Of a DNA stretch of 64,000 bases, positions 32,519-44,240 are shown one piece after another. This stretch comes from Novosphingobium album (ex Liu et al. 2023) (GTDB lineage Bacteria; Pseudomonadota; Alphaproteobacteria; Sphingomonadales; Sphingomonadaceae): contig NZ_JARESE010000010.1 in assembly GCF_029076845.1 (NCBI RefSeq), positions 1-64,000 on the forward strand, in the 5' to 3' direction. Made by a program: the position numbers and the translations under genes. How positions within the stretch are numbered: the first letter of the stretch is position 1; every line of letters starts with the position of its first letter. Below the pieces are notes generated by a model that had not been told where the DNA came from, did not search any database, and was given only the letters and a program-made list of their open reading frames with translations.

Positions 32519-34345
32519 GTGGACGCTTTCGACCCCCTTCCCGCCGACCTGCTGCCCGATCATGCCGACGCGCTGGCCGCCGCGCGCGAGGCCTTGCATG
32601 CGACGTTCGGCTTCTCCGCGTTTCGCGGCGTGCAGCAGGACGTGGTCGCCCGCGTGCTGGCCGGGCGATCGACGCTGGCGGTCATGCCGACCGGCGCGGG
32701 CAAATCGCTGACCTATCAGTTGCCGGCGGTGATGCTGCCAGGCACCTGCGTCGTCGTCAGCCCACTGATCGCGCTGATGCATGACCAGTTGCGCGCGGCC
32801 ACGGCCAACGGCATCCGCGCCGCGACGCTGACCAGCGCCGATGCCGATCGCGAGCAGACGATCGACCGCTTCCGCGCGGGCGAGCTGGACTTGCTCTATG
32901 TCGCACCCGAACGCGCCAGCCAGCCGCATTTCCGCGAGCTGCTGACGCGGGCCCCGATCAGCCTTTTCGCCATCGACGAGGCGCATTGCGTTTCCGAATG
33001 GGGCCACGATTTCCGCCCCGACTATCGCCTGCTGCGCCCGCTGCTCGACAGCTTCGGGCACGTGCCGCGCCTGGCGCTTACCGCCACGGCCGACCGGCAC
33101 ACCCGCGCCGATATCCTGGCACAGCTGGGCATTCCCGAAGAGGGGCTGATCGTCGCCGGGTTCGACCGGCCGAACATCCGCTATGCCATCCGCCCGCGCG
33201 ACAATGCCATGCGGCAATTGAAGGCGCTGCTCGACGAGCAGCCGGGCCCCGGCATCATCTATGCGCCCACCCGCGCGCGCGTGGAGCAGCTTGCCGAGGC
33301 GCTGGGCGCGGGCGGACGGCGCGTGCTGCCGTATCATGCCGGCCTCTCGCCGGAGACGCGCGCGCGCAACCAGGCCGCCTTCGTCGCGTCCGAGGACATG
33401 GTCATGGTCGCGACGGTGGCTTTCGGCATGGGCATCGACAAGCCCGACGTGCGCTTCGTCGCCCATGCCGGCATCCCCAAGTCGATCGAGGCCTATTACC
33501 AGGAAACCGGCCGCGCCGGGCGTGACGGCGATCCGTCAGTGGCGGTGATGTTCTGGGGCGCGGACGATTTCGCCCGCGCGCGCCAGCGGCTCGGCGAGGT
33601 GGAGGAGCACCGCCGCAATGCCGAGCGGGCGCGGCTCGACGCGCTGGCCACGCTGGTCGAGACGGCCGAATGCCGCCGCGCCATCCTGCTGCGCCATTTC
33701 GGCGAGAACCCGCTGGCGACTTGCGGCAATTGCGACAATTGCCTGGAGCCGGTTGGCGTGCTCGATGTGACGCGGCTGGCGCAGAAGCTGCTTTCGGCGG
33801 TCTACCGCACCGGGCAGAGCTTTGGCCTGGGGCATGTGGAAAAAGTGCTGACCGGCCAGTCGGACGACCGGGTGATCCAGCGCGGGCACGATGCGCTATC
33901 GGTCTTCGGCATTGTCGATGCCGATGAGCAGCCGCTGCTCAAGCCGCTGGCCCGCGCCTTGCAGGCGCGCGGCAGCCTGGTGCCCACCGAGCACGGCGGC
34001 CTTGCCCTCGGCGGCGATTCGCGCGCGATCCTGAAAGGCGAGGCCGAAGTGCGGATCGTGGTGCCGCCCAAGCCCGAACGGCGCAAGCGCCAGCGCGGCA
34101 GCGCCGGGGGCGACAGCGCCAACCCGGTGGGCGATCCGCTGTTCGAGGCGCTGCGCGCGCTGCGCCGCGATCTGGCGCAGGAGGCCGGCGTGCCGCCCTA
34201 TGTCATCTTCCACGATTCGACCTTGCGCGAAATGGCCGCCGCGCATCCCACGTCCCTGGCCGAACTGGGCGAGATCGGCGGCATCGGCGCGCGCAAGCTC
34301 GATGCCTATGGTGAAGCCTTCCTCGCGGTGATCCGCCAGCACTAG
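32519..34345 (+). CDS. recQ: ATP-dependent DNA helicase RecQ
   Basis: A 3'-5' helicase for recombination and fork repair. The 608-aa protein has Walker A PTGAGKSLTYQLP, Walker B DEAH in FAIDEAHCVSEWGHDFRP, motif VI QETGRAGRDG, the RecQ zinc cysteines (CRRAILLRHFG...CGNCDNC), a winged helix, and a C-terminal HRDC domain (PLFEALRALRRDLAQEAGVPPYVIFHD). Translation starts at GTG 32519. The final TAG shares its bases with the stop of the opposing amidohydrolase gene. Confidence 0.96.
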   Translation: MDAFDPLPADLLPDHADALAAAREALHATFGFSAFRGVQQDVVARVLAGRSTLAVMPTGAGKSLTYQLPAVMLPGTCVVVSPLIALMHDQLRAATANGIRAATLTSADADREQTIDRFRAGELDLLYVAPERASQPHFRELLTRAPISLFAIDEAHCVSEWGHDFRPDYRLLRPLLDSFGHVPRLALTATADRHTRADILAQLGIPEEGLIVAGFDRPNIRYAIRPRDNAMRQLKALLDEQPGPGIIYAPTRARVEQLAEALGAGGRRVLPYHAGLSPETRARNQAAFVASEDMVMVATVAFGMGIDKPDVRFVAHAGIPKSIEAYYQETGRAGRDGDPSVAVMFWGADDFARARQRLGEVEEHRRNAERARLDALATLVETAECRRAILLRHFGENPLATCGNCDNCLEPVGVLDVTRLAQKLLSAVYRTGQSFGLGHVEKVLTGQSDDRVIQRGHDALSVFGIVDADEQPLLKPLARALQARGSLVPTEHGGLALGGDSRAILKGEAEVRIVVPPKPERRKRQRGSAGGDSANPVGDPLFEALRALRRDLAQEAGVPPYVIFHDSTLREMAAAHPTSLAELGEIGGIGARKLDAYGEAFLAVIRQH

Positions 34346-35574
34346 GGCCGATCGCCATTCCGCCCTAGGCCACCAGGCAACCGGGCCTGGCCCAGCCCGA
34401 AGAACTTCTCGGCGCAGCCGGCCAGGATCCAATCGCGCTCCGCCGTGGGCACGCCGCGGAAGTTCTCCGCGATCGCCCGGTGGGAATGCGGAAACGTCGT
34501 TTCCGAATGCGGATAGTCGGACGACCACATGATGTTCCGGCCGCCCGGCTTGTGGCGCAGTTCCACGCCGACCGGATCGGAAATGAACGAGGCATAGATG
34601 TTCTGGTCGAAATAGTGGCTGGGCGGGTGTTTGATCGCGCAGCCGGTCCAGTGCCGCTGCATATGCCAGGTGCGGTCCATGTATTCGCAGGCCCAGGGAA
34701 TCCAGCCCACGCCCGATTCGATCAGGCCCAGGCGCAAGCGCGGAAAGCGATCGAACACCCCGCCATAGATCATGATCGCGGGCGGTTCGAGCATGGCCGG
34801 CTTGCCCATCACCACGTCGGGCAGGAAATTGGTCTTGTCCTTGTAGCGCGAGACGCGCGCGCCCAGGTGAAAGGTGATCGGCATGTCGAGATCGACGGCG
34901 GCGGCCCAAAGCGGATCGAACTCGGGATCGCGATACTGGCGCGTGCCGTCGGGATCGCCGGTCATCGCCTGCCAGACCGAGCCTTCCTTGGTGAACTGGC
35001 TCAGCGACTGGGGGAAGGCGGGCAGGTTCACCGCGACGTCGCCGCGCGCCCGGGCCGCGCGCATCCCGGCGATCGTCTGCTCGACATCGACCGTGGTGAG
35101 GAAGGCAACGCCGAACATCCGGCCGTTCGAATCGGCGCAGAAATCCGATTGCCAGCGGTTGAACGCATCGAAGCTGTCGAGATAGAGTTCCAGGCTGCCC
35201 GTCGAAAGCGGACCGCCGCCGAAGACGATGGCCTTGTCGATGCCGTCGCGGTCCATGTCGTCAAGGCGCCTTTGCGGCATCCAGCCGCCCACGCGCATGT
35301 CGGAAAGCTTGCCGGCGTTCTTGTACTGGTCGAACGCGCGGCCGGCTTGCGATTGCATCAGGTTCACCGGGCGGCGCGTGCCTTCGAACATGATGAAGTC
35401 GTATTCGCCCTCGCTTTCCACCCTGGGCGCAAGCTCGCGGAAACGGGGCGAGAGGTATTCCGCCCAGAACGTGGGTGGCGGCGTGACGTGCACGTCGGCA
35501 TCAACCACATAATCGGCCACGCGCGGTTCGGCCGCGATCTCGCGGTTGATGTCGATGGTATCGGCTTCGGCCAT
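34342..35574 (-). CDS. Amidohydrolase family protein (ACMSD-like)
   Basis: A 410-aa metal-dependent hydrolase of the amidohydrolase-2 group. It has the N-terminal DADVH metal motif, the TFHLGARVS segment that supplies a further His, and MWSSDYPHSETTFP near the end carrying the catalytic Asp. This subgroup, often in aromatic or terpenoid degradation clusters of sphingomonads and mycobacteria, includes decarboxylases and hydrolases; the substrate is not readable. A P450 lies nearby. ATG at 35574 with CGGGAACC upstream. Confidence 0.85.
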   Translation of the reverse strand: MAEADTIDINREIAAEPRVADYVVDADVHVTPPPTFWAEYLSPRFRELAPRVESEGEYDFIMFEGTRRPVNLMQSQAGRAFDQYKNAGKLSDMRVGGWMPQRRLDDMDRDGIDKAIVFGGGPLSTGSLELYLDSFDAFNRWQSDFCADSNGRMFGVAFLTTVDVEQTIAGMRAARARGDVAVNLPAFPQSLSQFTKEGSVWQAMTGDPDGTRQYRDPEFDPLWAAAVDLDMPITFHLGARVSRYKDKTNFLPDVVMGKPAMLEPPAIMIYGGVFDRFPRLRLGLIESGVGWIPWACEYMDRTWHMQRHWTGCAIKHPPSHYFDQNIYASFISDPVGVELRHKPGGRNIMWSSDYPHSETTFPHSHRAIAENFRGVPTAERDWILAGCAEKFFGLGQARLPGGLGRNGDRP

Positions 35575-35684
35575 GGTTCCCGATCTCCCGTATGGCCCGC
35601 TCGCGGAGCCTTCGCGAGTGACTTACCAAACGCTTGCTACATAAGCAAACCGGAACTCGCGGCGGCAAGCCCGGCCGAGCCGCC

Positions 35685-35981
35685 TCAGCCCTCTCCGGCG
35701 CGGGCGCCGTGAGTGACGGGAACGGCCAGCAGGAACGGCAGATCGGGCGAGGCGATGCGCGATTCGCGGCCATTGTCATGGATCAGCACGACGCGCCCGA
35801 CACCCGGCGTCGCGACCACGGCCGTCACGGTATCGACCCATTGGTGCAGGATCGCGCGCACGCGGGCCAGCGCCTCTCCCTCGGTCGTGGCGTTGCCGGC
35901 GGCTTCAAGCTCTGCCTCCAGGTCGATCACCCGGCTGGTGGCGGCCTCGATCTGGCTCTCGGTGCTCGGCTTCTCGGTCAT
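35685..35981 (-). CDS. Hypothetical protein
   Basis: A 98-aa acidic protein, MTEKPSTESQIEAATSRVID onward, with a predicted helical first half (DLEAELEAAGNATTEGEALARVRAILHQWVDTV) and a strand-rich second half (GRVVLIHDNGRESRIASPDLPFLLAVPV). GAGGA precedes the ATG at 35981. No known family comes to mind. It lies 110 bases upstream of the amidohydrolase gene in the same direction and is divergent from the P450, so it may belong to that catabolic group. Confidence 0.65.
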   Translation of the reverse strand: MTEKPSTESQIEAATSRVIDLEAELEAAGNATTEGEALARVRAILHQWVDTVTAVVATPGVGRVVLIHDNGRESRIASPDLPFLLAVPVTHGARAGEG

Positions 35982-36097
35982 GTTGCGTCCTCTTGGCTGG
36001 CGGCTCTTGCCCAAGGTGGGGCCGAGCGACGGGCGGAGCAAGCCCGGCCAGCCGGCTGATCGCCGCCGCGCTGCGCCCGGCCGGTTCGTGGATGGCA

Positions 36098-36138
36098 TTG
36101 ACTGGCAAGCCCGGCTATTTATGATATACAGTGTATCA
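36098..36138 (+). promoter_or_regulatory. P450 promoter with overlapping dyad operator
   Basis: TTGACT (36098-36103) and TATGAT (36120-36125) with a 16-base spacer form a good sigma-70 promoter. A 17-bp dyad, TGATATACAGTGTATCA (36122-36138, one mismatched pair), overlaps the -10. The form suggests a TetR-type operator. No regulator gene for it is found beside it. Confidence 0.6.
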
Positions 36139-36168
36139 CCAAAAGCCAGAACACCGGGGAGACCGATC

Positions 36169-37455
36169 GTGGCAACCGCAGCCGAACCGCCGCTCGTGGA
36201 GCGGGACTACTTCACCGACCATTCCATCCTCCGCGATCCTTACGCCTATTTCGAGGCCCTGCGCGCCAAGGGGCCGGTCCATCGCCCCGCCGGCGGCAAG
36301 ATCGTGTTCGTCACCGGCTTCGACGAATCGACCGAGATCCTGCTCAACACCGATGACTTCTCGTCCTCCATCGCGGCGCTTGGCCCGGTCGCGCCGCTGC
36401 CGTTCAAGCCCGAGGGCAGCGACATCAGCGACCAGATCGAAGCCGCGTTCGACCCGATGTCGCTGACCAGCCTGCTGGTGAACTATGACGGCAAGCGCCA
36501 TTCCGACGCGCGCTCGCTGCTCAACCGGCTGTTCATTCCCTCGCGCCTCAAGGCCAACGAGGAGTTCATGGAGGACTACGCCGACCAGCTCGTGCGCGAG
36601 GCGGTGGCGAGCGGCGGCTGCGAGCTGATCAACCAGATCGCCACGCCTTACGTCACGCTGGTGATCGCCGACCTGCTCGGCGTGCCCGAAGGCGATCGCG
36701 AGAAGTTCCGCGAAGTGATCGATTCCGGCCCGCCCGCCGGCGACCTCGACAATGCCAGCGCCGTCCAGGCCAGCCCCGCGCTGATGTTCATGGGCGCCTA
36801 CTTCATGGATTATGTCCAGGCCCGCCGCGCCAACCCCACCGATGACGTGCTGAGCGAGCTGGCCAACGCGAAGTTCCCCGACGGCGCCACGCCCGACATG
36901 CTCGAAGTGGTCAAGGCGGCGATGTTCCTGTTCGCCGCCGGGCAGGACACCAGCGCCAAGCTGCTGGGCAACGCGATGCGCTTCGTCATCGACGATCCGG
37001 CGCTGCAGGCCCGGCTGCGCGCGGACACCACGCTGATCGCCCCGTTCCTGGAGGAAGTGCTGCGCCTGGAAGGCTCGACCAAGGGCACGTTCCGCCTGGC
37101 CAAGCGCGACACCCGGATCGGCGACATGGAGATCAAGGCCGGCACGCCGGTCGTGGTCGGCCTTGCCGCCGCCAACCGCGATCCGCGCCGCTGGGACAAT
37201 CCGTCAGAGCTGATCATCAACCGCCCCAGGATCAAGGAGCACCTGGGCTTCGGCCGGGGCGCGCACACCTGCATCGGCGCGCCGCTGGCCCGTGTCGAAA
37301 TCCGCGTGATCTTCGAGCGCTTCTTCGAGCACACCTCGCACATCGAACTCGATACCGCGATCCACGGCGCCGGCACCAGCCGCGAGCTGGCCTATGAACC
37401 AAGCTACATCATCCGTGGCCTCGAATCGCTGAACCTCAAGCTGACGCCGCGCTGA
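36169..37455 (+). CDS. Cytochrome P450
   Basis: A 428-aa soluble bacterial P450 monooxygenase. The I-helix oxygen motif is FAAGQDTSAKLL, the K-helix ExxR is EEVLRLEG, and the heme loop is GFGRGAHTCIGAPLARVE with the thiolate Cys at residue 368. Substrate unknown; the neighbouring amidohydrolase hints at terpenoid, steroid or aromatic catabolism. Translation starts at GTG 36169 with GGGGAGA 7 bases before; an upstream in-frame ATG lies within the operator and is not used in this call. Redox partners are not encoded nearby. Confidence 0.92.
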   Translation: MATAAEPPLVERDYFTDHSILRDPYAYFEALRAKGPVHRPAGGKIVFVTGFDESTEILLNTDDFSSSIAALGPVAPLPFKPEGSDISDQIEAAFDPMSLTSLLVNYDGKRHSDARSLLNRLFIPSRLKANEEFMEDYADQLVREAVASGGCELINQIATPYVTLVIADLLGVPEGDREKFREVIDSGPPAGDLDNASAVQASPALMFMGAYFMDYVQARRANPTDDVLSELANAKFPDGATPDMLEVVKAAMFLFAAGQDTSAKLLGNAMRFVIDDPALQARLRADTTLIAPFLEEVLRLEGSTKGTFRLAKRDTRIGDMEIKAGTPVVVGLAAANRDPRRWDNPSELIINRPRIKEHLGFGRGAHTCIGAPLARVEIRVIFERFFEHTSHIELDTAIHGAGTSRELAYEPSYIIRGLESLNLKLTPR

Positions 37456-37463
37456 GGTTCACG

Positions 37464-37502
37464 TCAGGCCCCCTCTCCCGCAAGGCGGGCCGGGGGGCCT
37501 GA
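37464..37502. terminator. Bidirectional hairpin between P450 and L,D-transpeptidase genes
   Basis: Arms TCAGGCCCCC and GGGGGGCCTGA enclose an inner CCCGC-AAG-GCGGG hairpin. There is no T-tract, but the position between two gene 3' ends supports termination. A tandem GGCCGGATCA repeat follows at about 37504-37529. Confidence 0.6.
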
Positions 37503-37525
37503 TCGGCCGGATCAAACTGGCCGGA

Positions 37526-38899
37526 TCAGAACGGGTTGTCGAGTTCGATGATCGCTTCGTCACTCTTGCGCTGGGTGGTCTTGAGCTGGCGCGGGGCAGC
37601 GAAGCTGGCCAGCACCGGCTTGTCGCGCCCATAGATATCACCGAACTTCCTCAGCTCGCCGTCGATCGAACGGGCCATGGTGAAATAACCGATATAGACC
37701 GGGAAGGTCCGCGTCATTTCCACCTTGGTATACTTGCCCGAGCGCGAAATATCCGCCGCGTCCTCGGCCGGCATCTGCGCGCCCAGGATCGCCATGGTCA
37801 TGCCCAGCTCCACCGCGCGCTCGGTGCGGATGCAGCCGTGGCTGAACGCGCGCACATCGGCGTTGAAATAGCTCTTCGAAGGCGTGTCGTGCAGATAGAT
37901 CGCGTGCGGATTGGGCATGTCGATCTTCATCAGCCCCAGCGCGTTGTTCGGCCCCGGCTGCTGCACCACGGTGATCGTGCCATCGGCGTTGCGCGTGCCC
38001 TTGTAACCGTTGGCCGCCGCCCAGCCCGGACTGCCCAGCACCCGCGCGCCCAGCCCTTCGCCCTTGACGATCGACTGCGGCACCGTCCAGGTCGGGTTGA
38101 ACACCACCGCCGTCACCGTTTCGGCCAACTGCGGCGTGGCGGTGCGGCCCGGCTTGCCGACGACCGTGCGGTACGAACGGATGATGCGGTTCTTCACCGT
38201 GAGGCGAAGCTGGAATTCGGGCACGTTGGTCAACAGGTAGACTTCGCCCAGATCGCGCTTGAGCCAGCGCCAGCGATCCATGTTGGCGCGGATCAGCGCG
38301 CGCGTCGCCTTGTCGGCGGCGGGGGTTTCGGCCAGCGCCTGCTTGAGCGTGGCGTAATCGGGAACCGTCGGCGCCAGCTTGTCGACCACGCCGGCCACGT
38401 CATGGTCCGACAGGGCCTGCGCCATGATCTGCGCCGTGGGCATGTCGTCCTGATCGGGATCGACCGCGAACCACTGTACGCGCGCCGTCATCGGCGTGCG
38501 CCCATCGCGCAAGTCCTCGACCAGCCACGAGAACGACTTGCTGGCGACATCGTCAAGATCGGGGCCCTCCCCCTTGGCGATCGCGGCGCGCAAGGCATCG
38601 GGACGGTAATCGGCAGGGGCCAGCCCTTCGGCGCCGATCCCCTCGATCACCGCGAGCAGATCGCGCGCGTCCTTCACCGGCCAGGCCATGACCGATTCGA
38701 ACACCGGCAAGGGCTGCTGCGCCACCGCCTGATTCGGCGCGGGCGAGGTCGGCGCGGGCGATGGCTGCGCGGCGGGGGCCGGCCAGTTGTCGGCGGGCAC
38801 TTGCGGCTCGATCGACTGGGCCAGGGCCGGCTGGCCGGCCAGCGCCACCAGCGCCGGAAAAACGCCGAACCGCATCATTTCACGCAAACCCTGTGTCAT
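37526..38899 (-). CDS. L,D-transpeptidase (YcbB/LdtD type)
   Basis: A 457-aa periplasmic enzyme that makes 3-3 cross-links in peptidoglycan. Signal peptide at the N-terminus ending PALAQS, then a Pro/Ala-rich linker (PAPAAQPSPAPTSPAPNQ), the LDT scaffold domain, and the YkuD catalytic domain with YLHDTPSKSYFNADVRAFSH followed by GCIR, containing the catalytic His and Cys. The start at 38899 (MTQGLREMMRF) leaves a normal signal sequence; MMRFGVF is an alternative. Confidence 0.9.
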   Translation of the reverse strand: MTQGLREMMRFGVFPALVALAGQPALAQSIEPQVPADNWPAPAAQPSPAPTSPAPNQAVAQQPLPVFESVMAWPVKDARDLLAVIEGIGAEGLAPADYRPDALRAAIAKGEGPDLDDVASKSFSWLVEDLRDGRTPMTARVQWFAVDPDQDDMPTAQIMAQALSDHDVAGVVDKLAPTVPDYATLKQALAETPAADKATRALIRANMDRWRWLKRDLGEVYLLTNVPEFQLRLTVKNRIIRSYRTVVGKPGRTATPQLAETVTAVVFNPTWTVPQSIVKGEGLGARVLGSPGWAAANGYKGTRNADGTITVVQQPGPNNALGLMKIDMPNPHAIYLHDTPSKSYFNADVRAFSHGCIRTERAVELGMTMAILGAQMPAEDAADISRSGKYTKVEMTRTFPVYIGYFTMARSIDGELRKFGDIYGRDKPVLASFAAPRQLKTTQRKSDEAIIELDNPF

Positions 38900-39153
38900 G
38901 GCCGAAACCCGATTTCCCTCCACATGCCGGATGATCTCCGGCCGCGACCGGTCCAACCCTGATTAGCCCTTATGGCTTGCCTTCATCAAGCCATCCTCCT
39001 TTCGCCAAGCTGAATCGCCGCCACACTGCGGCGCGGATGCGTCACTTTCCGCCGCGCGCGAACAACAGCCGGCCCTGCGGAGAAGGCACGGGACCGCCCG
39101 GCGAAAACGGGATGCCGCGTGCCAAGCGGCGGCCCGCGCTCTATGGCCGGGGC

Positions 39154-40047
39154 ATGATCCGGGAGAGACGATTCGCGCCCTTCGTGGCGGTCGTGATCGG
39201 CATCGCGACGTTCAGCGCGATGGACGCCGCGATGAAAAGCGCCGCGCTCCAGACCGGCGTCTACACCGCGCTGCTGCTGCGCAATGCCGGCGGCACGCTG
39301 CTGATTCTGCCCGCCTGGCTGGCGACGAGCCGCCGCCTGCCCTCGCCCACGGTGCTGCGGGTCCATCTCCAGCGCTCGGCGGTGACGGCCTGCATGGCGG
39401 CGCTGTTCTTCTATGGCCTGGTGCGCATCCCGATGGCCGAAGGCATCGCCATTTCCTTCATCGCCCCGCTCGTGGCGCTTTATTTCGCGGCGGCGATGCT
39501 GGGCGAAACGATCCGGCCCGGCGCGATCCTCGCCTCGCTGCTGGGCATCGCCGGAGTGATCGTGATCGCCGCCGGCCGCTTCGGCGCGGGCGAACTCGAT
39601 CGCGAGACCGCGCTGGGCACCGCCGCGATCCTGGTCTCGGCGCTGTTCTATGCCGTGAACCTGGTGCTCCAGCGCAAGCAGGCGCTGCTGGCGGGGCCGG
39701 TGGAAGTGACGCTGTTCCAGAACCTGCTGACGGCGTTGATCCTGCTGGGCTTCGCGCCCTGGCTGCTGGTTTGGCCCGATGCCGCCGCGCTGCGCGCGAT
39801 CCTGGCGGGTGCGGTGCTGGCCACGCTGGCGCTGCTGTTCCTGGCCTGGGGCTATGCCCGCGCCGAGGCGCAGGCGCTGATGCCCATCGAATATAGCGGC
39901 TTCCTGTGGGCGGCGCTGTTCGGCTGGCTGCTGTTCGGCGAAAGGATCGACACGGGAACGGTCGCGGGCGCGGTGCTGATCGTCGCGGGATGCGCCCTGG
40001 CCGCCCGTTCGCGGCCCGAAAAGCACCTCGAACACGTCATCGCATAG
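39154..40047 (+). CDS. DMT/EamA family transporter
   Basis: A 297-aa inner-membrane protein with ten predicted helices in two EamA repeats (for example FVAVVIGIATFSAMDAAMKS, ACMAALFFYGLVRIPMAEGI, LGIAGVIVIAAGRFG, ALLFLAWGYARAEAQALMPI, LWAALFGWLLFGERID). Family members export amino acids, nucleosides or other metabolites; the substrate is not predictable. The start at 39154 (MIRERRFAPFVAVV) places the first helix at the N-terminus. The C-terminus is short and basic. Confidence 0.88.
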   Translation: MIRERRFAPFVAVVIGIATFSAMDAAMKSAALQTGVYTALLLRNAGGTLLILPAWLATSRRLPSPTVLRVHLQRSAVTACMAALFFYGLVRIPMAEGIAISFIAPLVALYFAAAMLGETIRPGAILASLLGIAGVIVIAAGRFGAGELDRETALGTAAILVSALFYAVNLVLQRKQALLAGPVEVTLFQNLLTALILLGFAPWLLVWPDAAALRAILAGAVLATLALLFLAWGYARAEAQALMPIEYSGFLWAALFGWLLFGERIDTGTVAGAVLIVAGCALAARSRPEKHLEHVIA

Positions 40048-40177
40048 GCCCGCACCCTTGACCTGAAGGCGCCGAACGCGCATCGGCGGAGCCGACGAAT
40101 CCCGCTATTTCGCACATGCAGCGCGGGCAACCGCGCCCGCATGGCAACAGGCACAATCACGAAGGGGAAATGCCCGT

Positions 40178-42850
<2,673 letters not shown>

Positions 42851-42875
42851 TCCGCCCCGGCCGCTGACGGCAAAC

Positions 42876-42914
42876 GAGGCCCCGCCCGCCGCAAGGCGTG
42901 GCGGGGCTTTTGTT
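42876..42914 (+). terminator. Rho-independent terminator of acnA
   Basis: Stem GCCCCGCC (42879-42886) / GGCGGGGC (42900-42907) followed by CTTTTGTTTT. Confidence 0.88.
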
Positions 42915-42983
42915 TTGGCGAGCGTGTGGATGGCAAGCCCGGCGGCGCGCCCCGCACAGTCGTGCCTACGCCCCGCAATCGCA

Positions 42984-43015
42984 CAAAAAAAGGGCGACGC
43001 GGCCGCGTCGCCCTC
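42984..43015 (-). terminator. Rho-independent terminator of the Ser/Thr-rich gene
   Basis: A perfect 24-bp palindrome starts AGGGCGACGCGG (42991) and ends at 43014; on the minus strand it runs into a T-tract (the AAAAAAA of 42985-42991 on the plus strand). It lies 36 bases after the stop at 43050. Confidence 0.88.
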
Positions 43016-43049
43016 ACTCCCGGTTCCAGGGGAGCTTGCACTAAGGCTG

Positions 43050-44240
43050 TCAGTCGTCCTTGCGGCGCGTCAGCCGGCGGCGGCCGACCACGGTGGCGGC
43101 GGCGGCACCGAACAGGATGAGCATCGGCGGGGCCGGAACGTCGGTCGGCGGGCCGCCCGAGGTGCTGGTGCCGCCCGAAGACGAACTGCTGGAGCTCGAC
43201 GACGACGAGGATGAGGAGCTGGAAGACGAAGACGAACTGGAGCCGCTGGACGATCCTGAGGATGAGGAGCCCGAGGACGAGGAGCCGGACGAGGAAGACC
43301 CCGACGACGACGAGCCCGATGAGGATGAACCCGAGCCGCCCGAACTGGAACCATGCCCCGGCTTGCCGCTCGAACCGCCGCTCGACGAGCTGGAAGACGA
43401 ACTCGACGAGGACGAGGAGCTGGAAGACGACGAGGACGAAGACGACGACGAGCTGCTGGTGACATTGCCCGAAGAGCTGGTCACGCCGCCCGTCGAGGTC
43501 GAGACATTGCCCGACGAGGTGGAGACACCGCCGGTCGAGGTGGAAACACCACCCGTCGAGGTCGAGACGCCGCCGGTGGAGGTCGACACGTTGCCCGAGC
43601 TGGTCGAGGTGGTCGAACTGATGCCGCCGGTGGTCGTGGTCGAGGTCATGCCGCCCGTCGAGGTCGACGAGCCGCCGCTCGACGTCGTCGAGGTGATCCC
43701 GCCGGTCGAGGTGGACGAACCGCCCGAGGAGGTCGAGGACCCACCCGAAGACGTCGAGGAGCCGCCGGTCGAAGTCGACGAGCCACCCGAAGAGGTGGTG
43801 GAGGTGATGCCGCCGCTGCTGGTCGAAGTGATGACGACATTGCCGCCGCCACTGCCGCCGCCGCCGAAGAAGCCCCCGAAGAAGCCGCCGCCGAAACCGC
43901 CGAGCGGGCCGCCGCCGATCACGATCGGCACGCCGCCGCCACCGCCGCCCGCCATGGGTTGCGGCGCGGGCGGGATATAGGGCGGGGGCAGCGGCACCAT
44001 CGCCATCTGCGGCTGTTCGCAGCAGGTGCGCTTGATGATCTTGCGCACCCGCTTGGTCGTGCGCGGCGCGGCGGCCTGGCGGACCACGCGCTGCATCGGC
44101 TTCGCCTGCTTGACCTGCTTGATCTTGCGATACTGGCTTTCCTTGGCCGGCGTTTCGGCCACATGAACCGCTCCGCCGCCGATCAGCGCGCAGCCTGCCG
44201 CGCAGGCAGACAGTTTCGCGAGGGCCATCCGAACAGACAT
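43050..44240 (-). CDS. Ser/Thr/Gly-repeat surface protein with PEP-CTERM-like C-terminus
   Basis: A 396-aa protein of extreme composition. It begins with a signal-like segment (MSVRMALAKLSACAAGCALI), then a basic region, a Gly-rich block (GGFGGGFFGGFFGGGG), about 14 degenerate repeats of 8-9 residues (GGVSTSTGGVSTSTGGVSTS), and a poly-Ser stretch. The end, DVPAPPMLILFGAAAATVVG followed by RRRLTRRKDD, is a Pro motif, short hydrophobic helix and Arg cluster as in exosortase substrates. It is likely glycosylated or exported to the surface; function unknown. GAGAG precedes the ATG at 44240. Low complexity makes the exact length liable to vary between strains. Confidence 0.75.
   Translation of the reverse strand: MSVRMALAKLSACAAGCALIGGGAVHVAETPAKESQYRKIKQVKQAKPMQRVVRQAAAPRTTKRVRKIIKRTCCEQPQMAMVPLPPPYIPPAPQPMAGGGGGGVPIVIGGGPLGGFGGGFFGGFFGGGGSGGGNVVITSTSSGGITSTTSSGGSSTSTGGSSTSSGGSSTSSGGSSTSTGGITSTTSSGGSSTSTGGMTSTTTTGGISSTTSTSSGNVSTSTGGVSTSTGGVSTSTGGVSTSSGNVSTSTGGVTSSSGNVTSSSSSSSSSSSSSSSSSSSSSSSSSSGGSSGKPGHGSSSGGSGSSSSGSSSSGSSSSGSSSSGSSSSGSSSGSSSSSSSSSSSSSSSSSSSSSSGGTSTSGGPPTDVPAPPMLILFGAAAATVVGRRRLTRRKDD

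Noticed and set aside
43060-43980. Acidic Asp/Glu/Pro-repeat ORF on the plus strand
   Set aside because: It looks like a disordered acidic protein but is just the antisense of the Ser/Thr/Gly repeats; it has no ribosome-binding site, and the minus-strand gene has signal peptide, SD and terminator.
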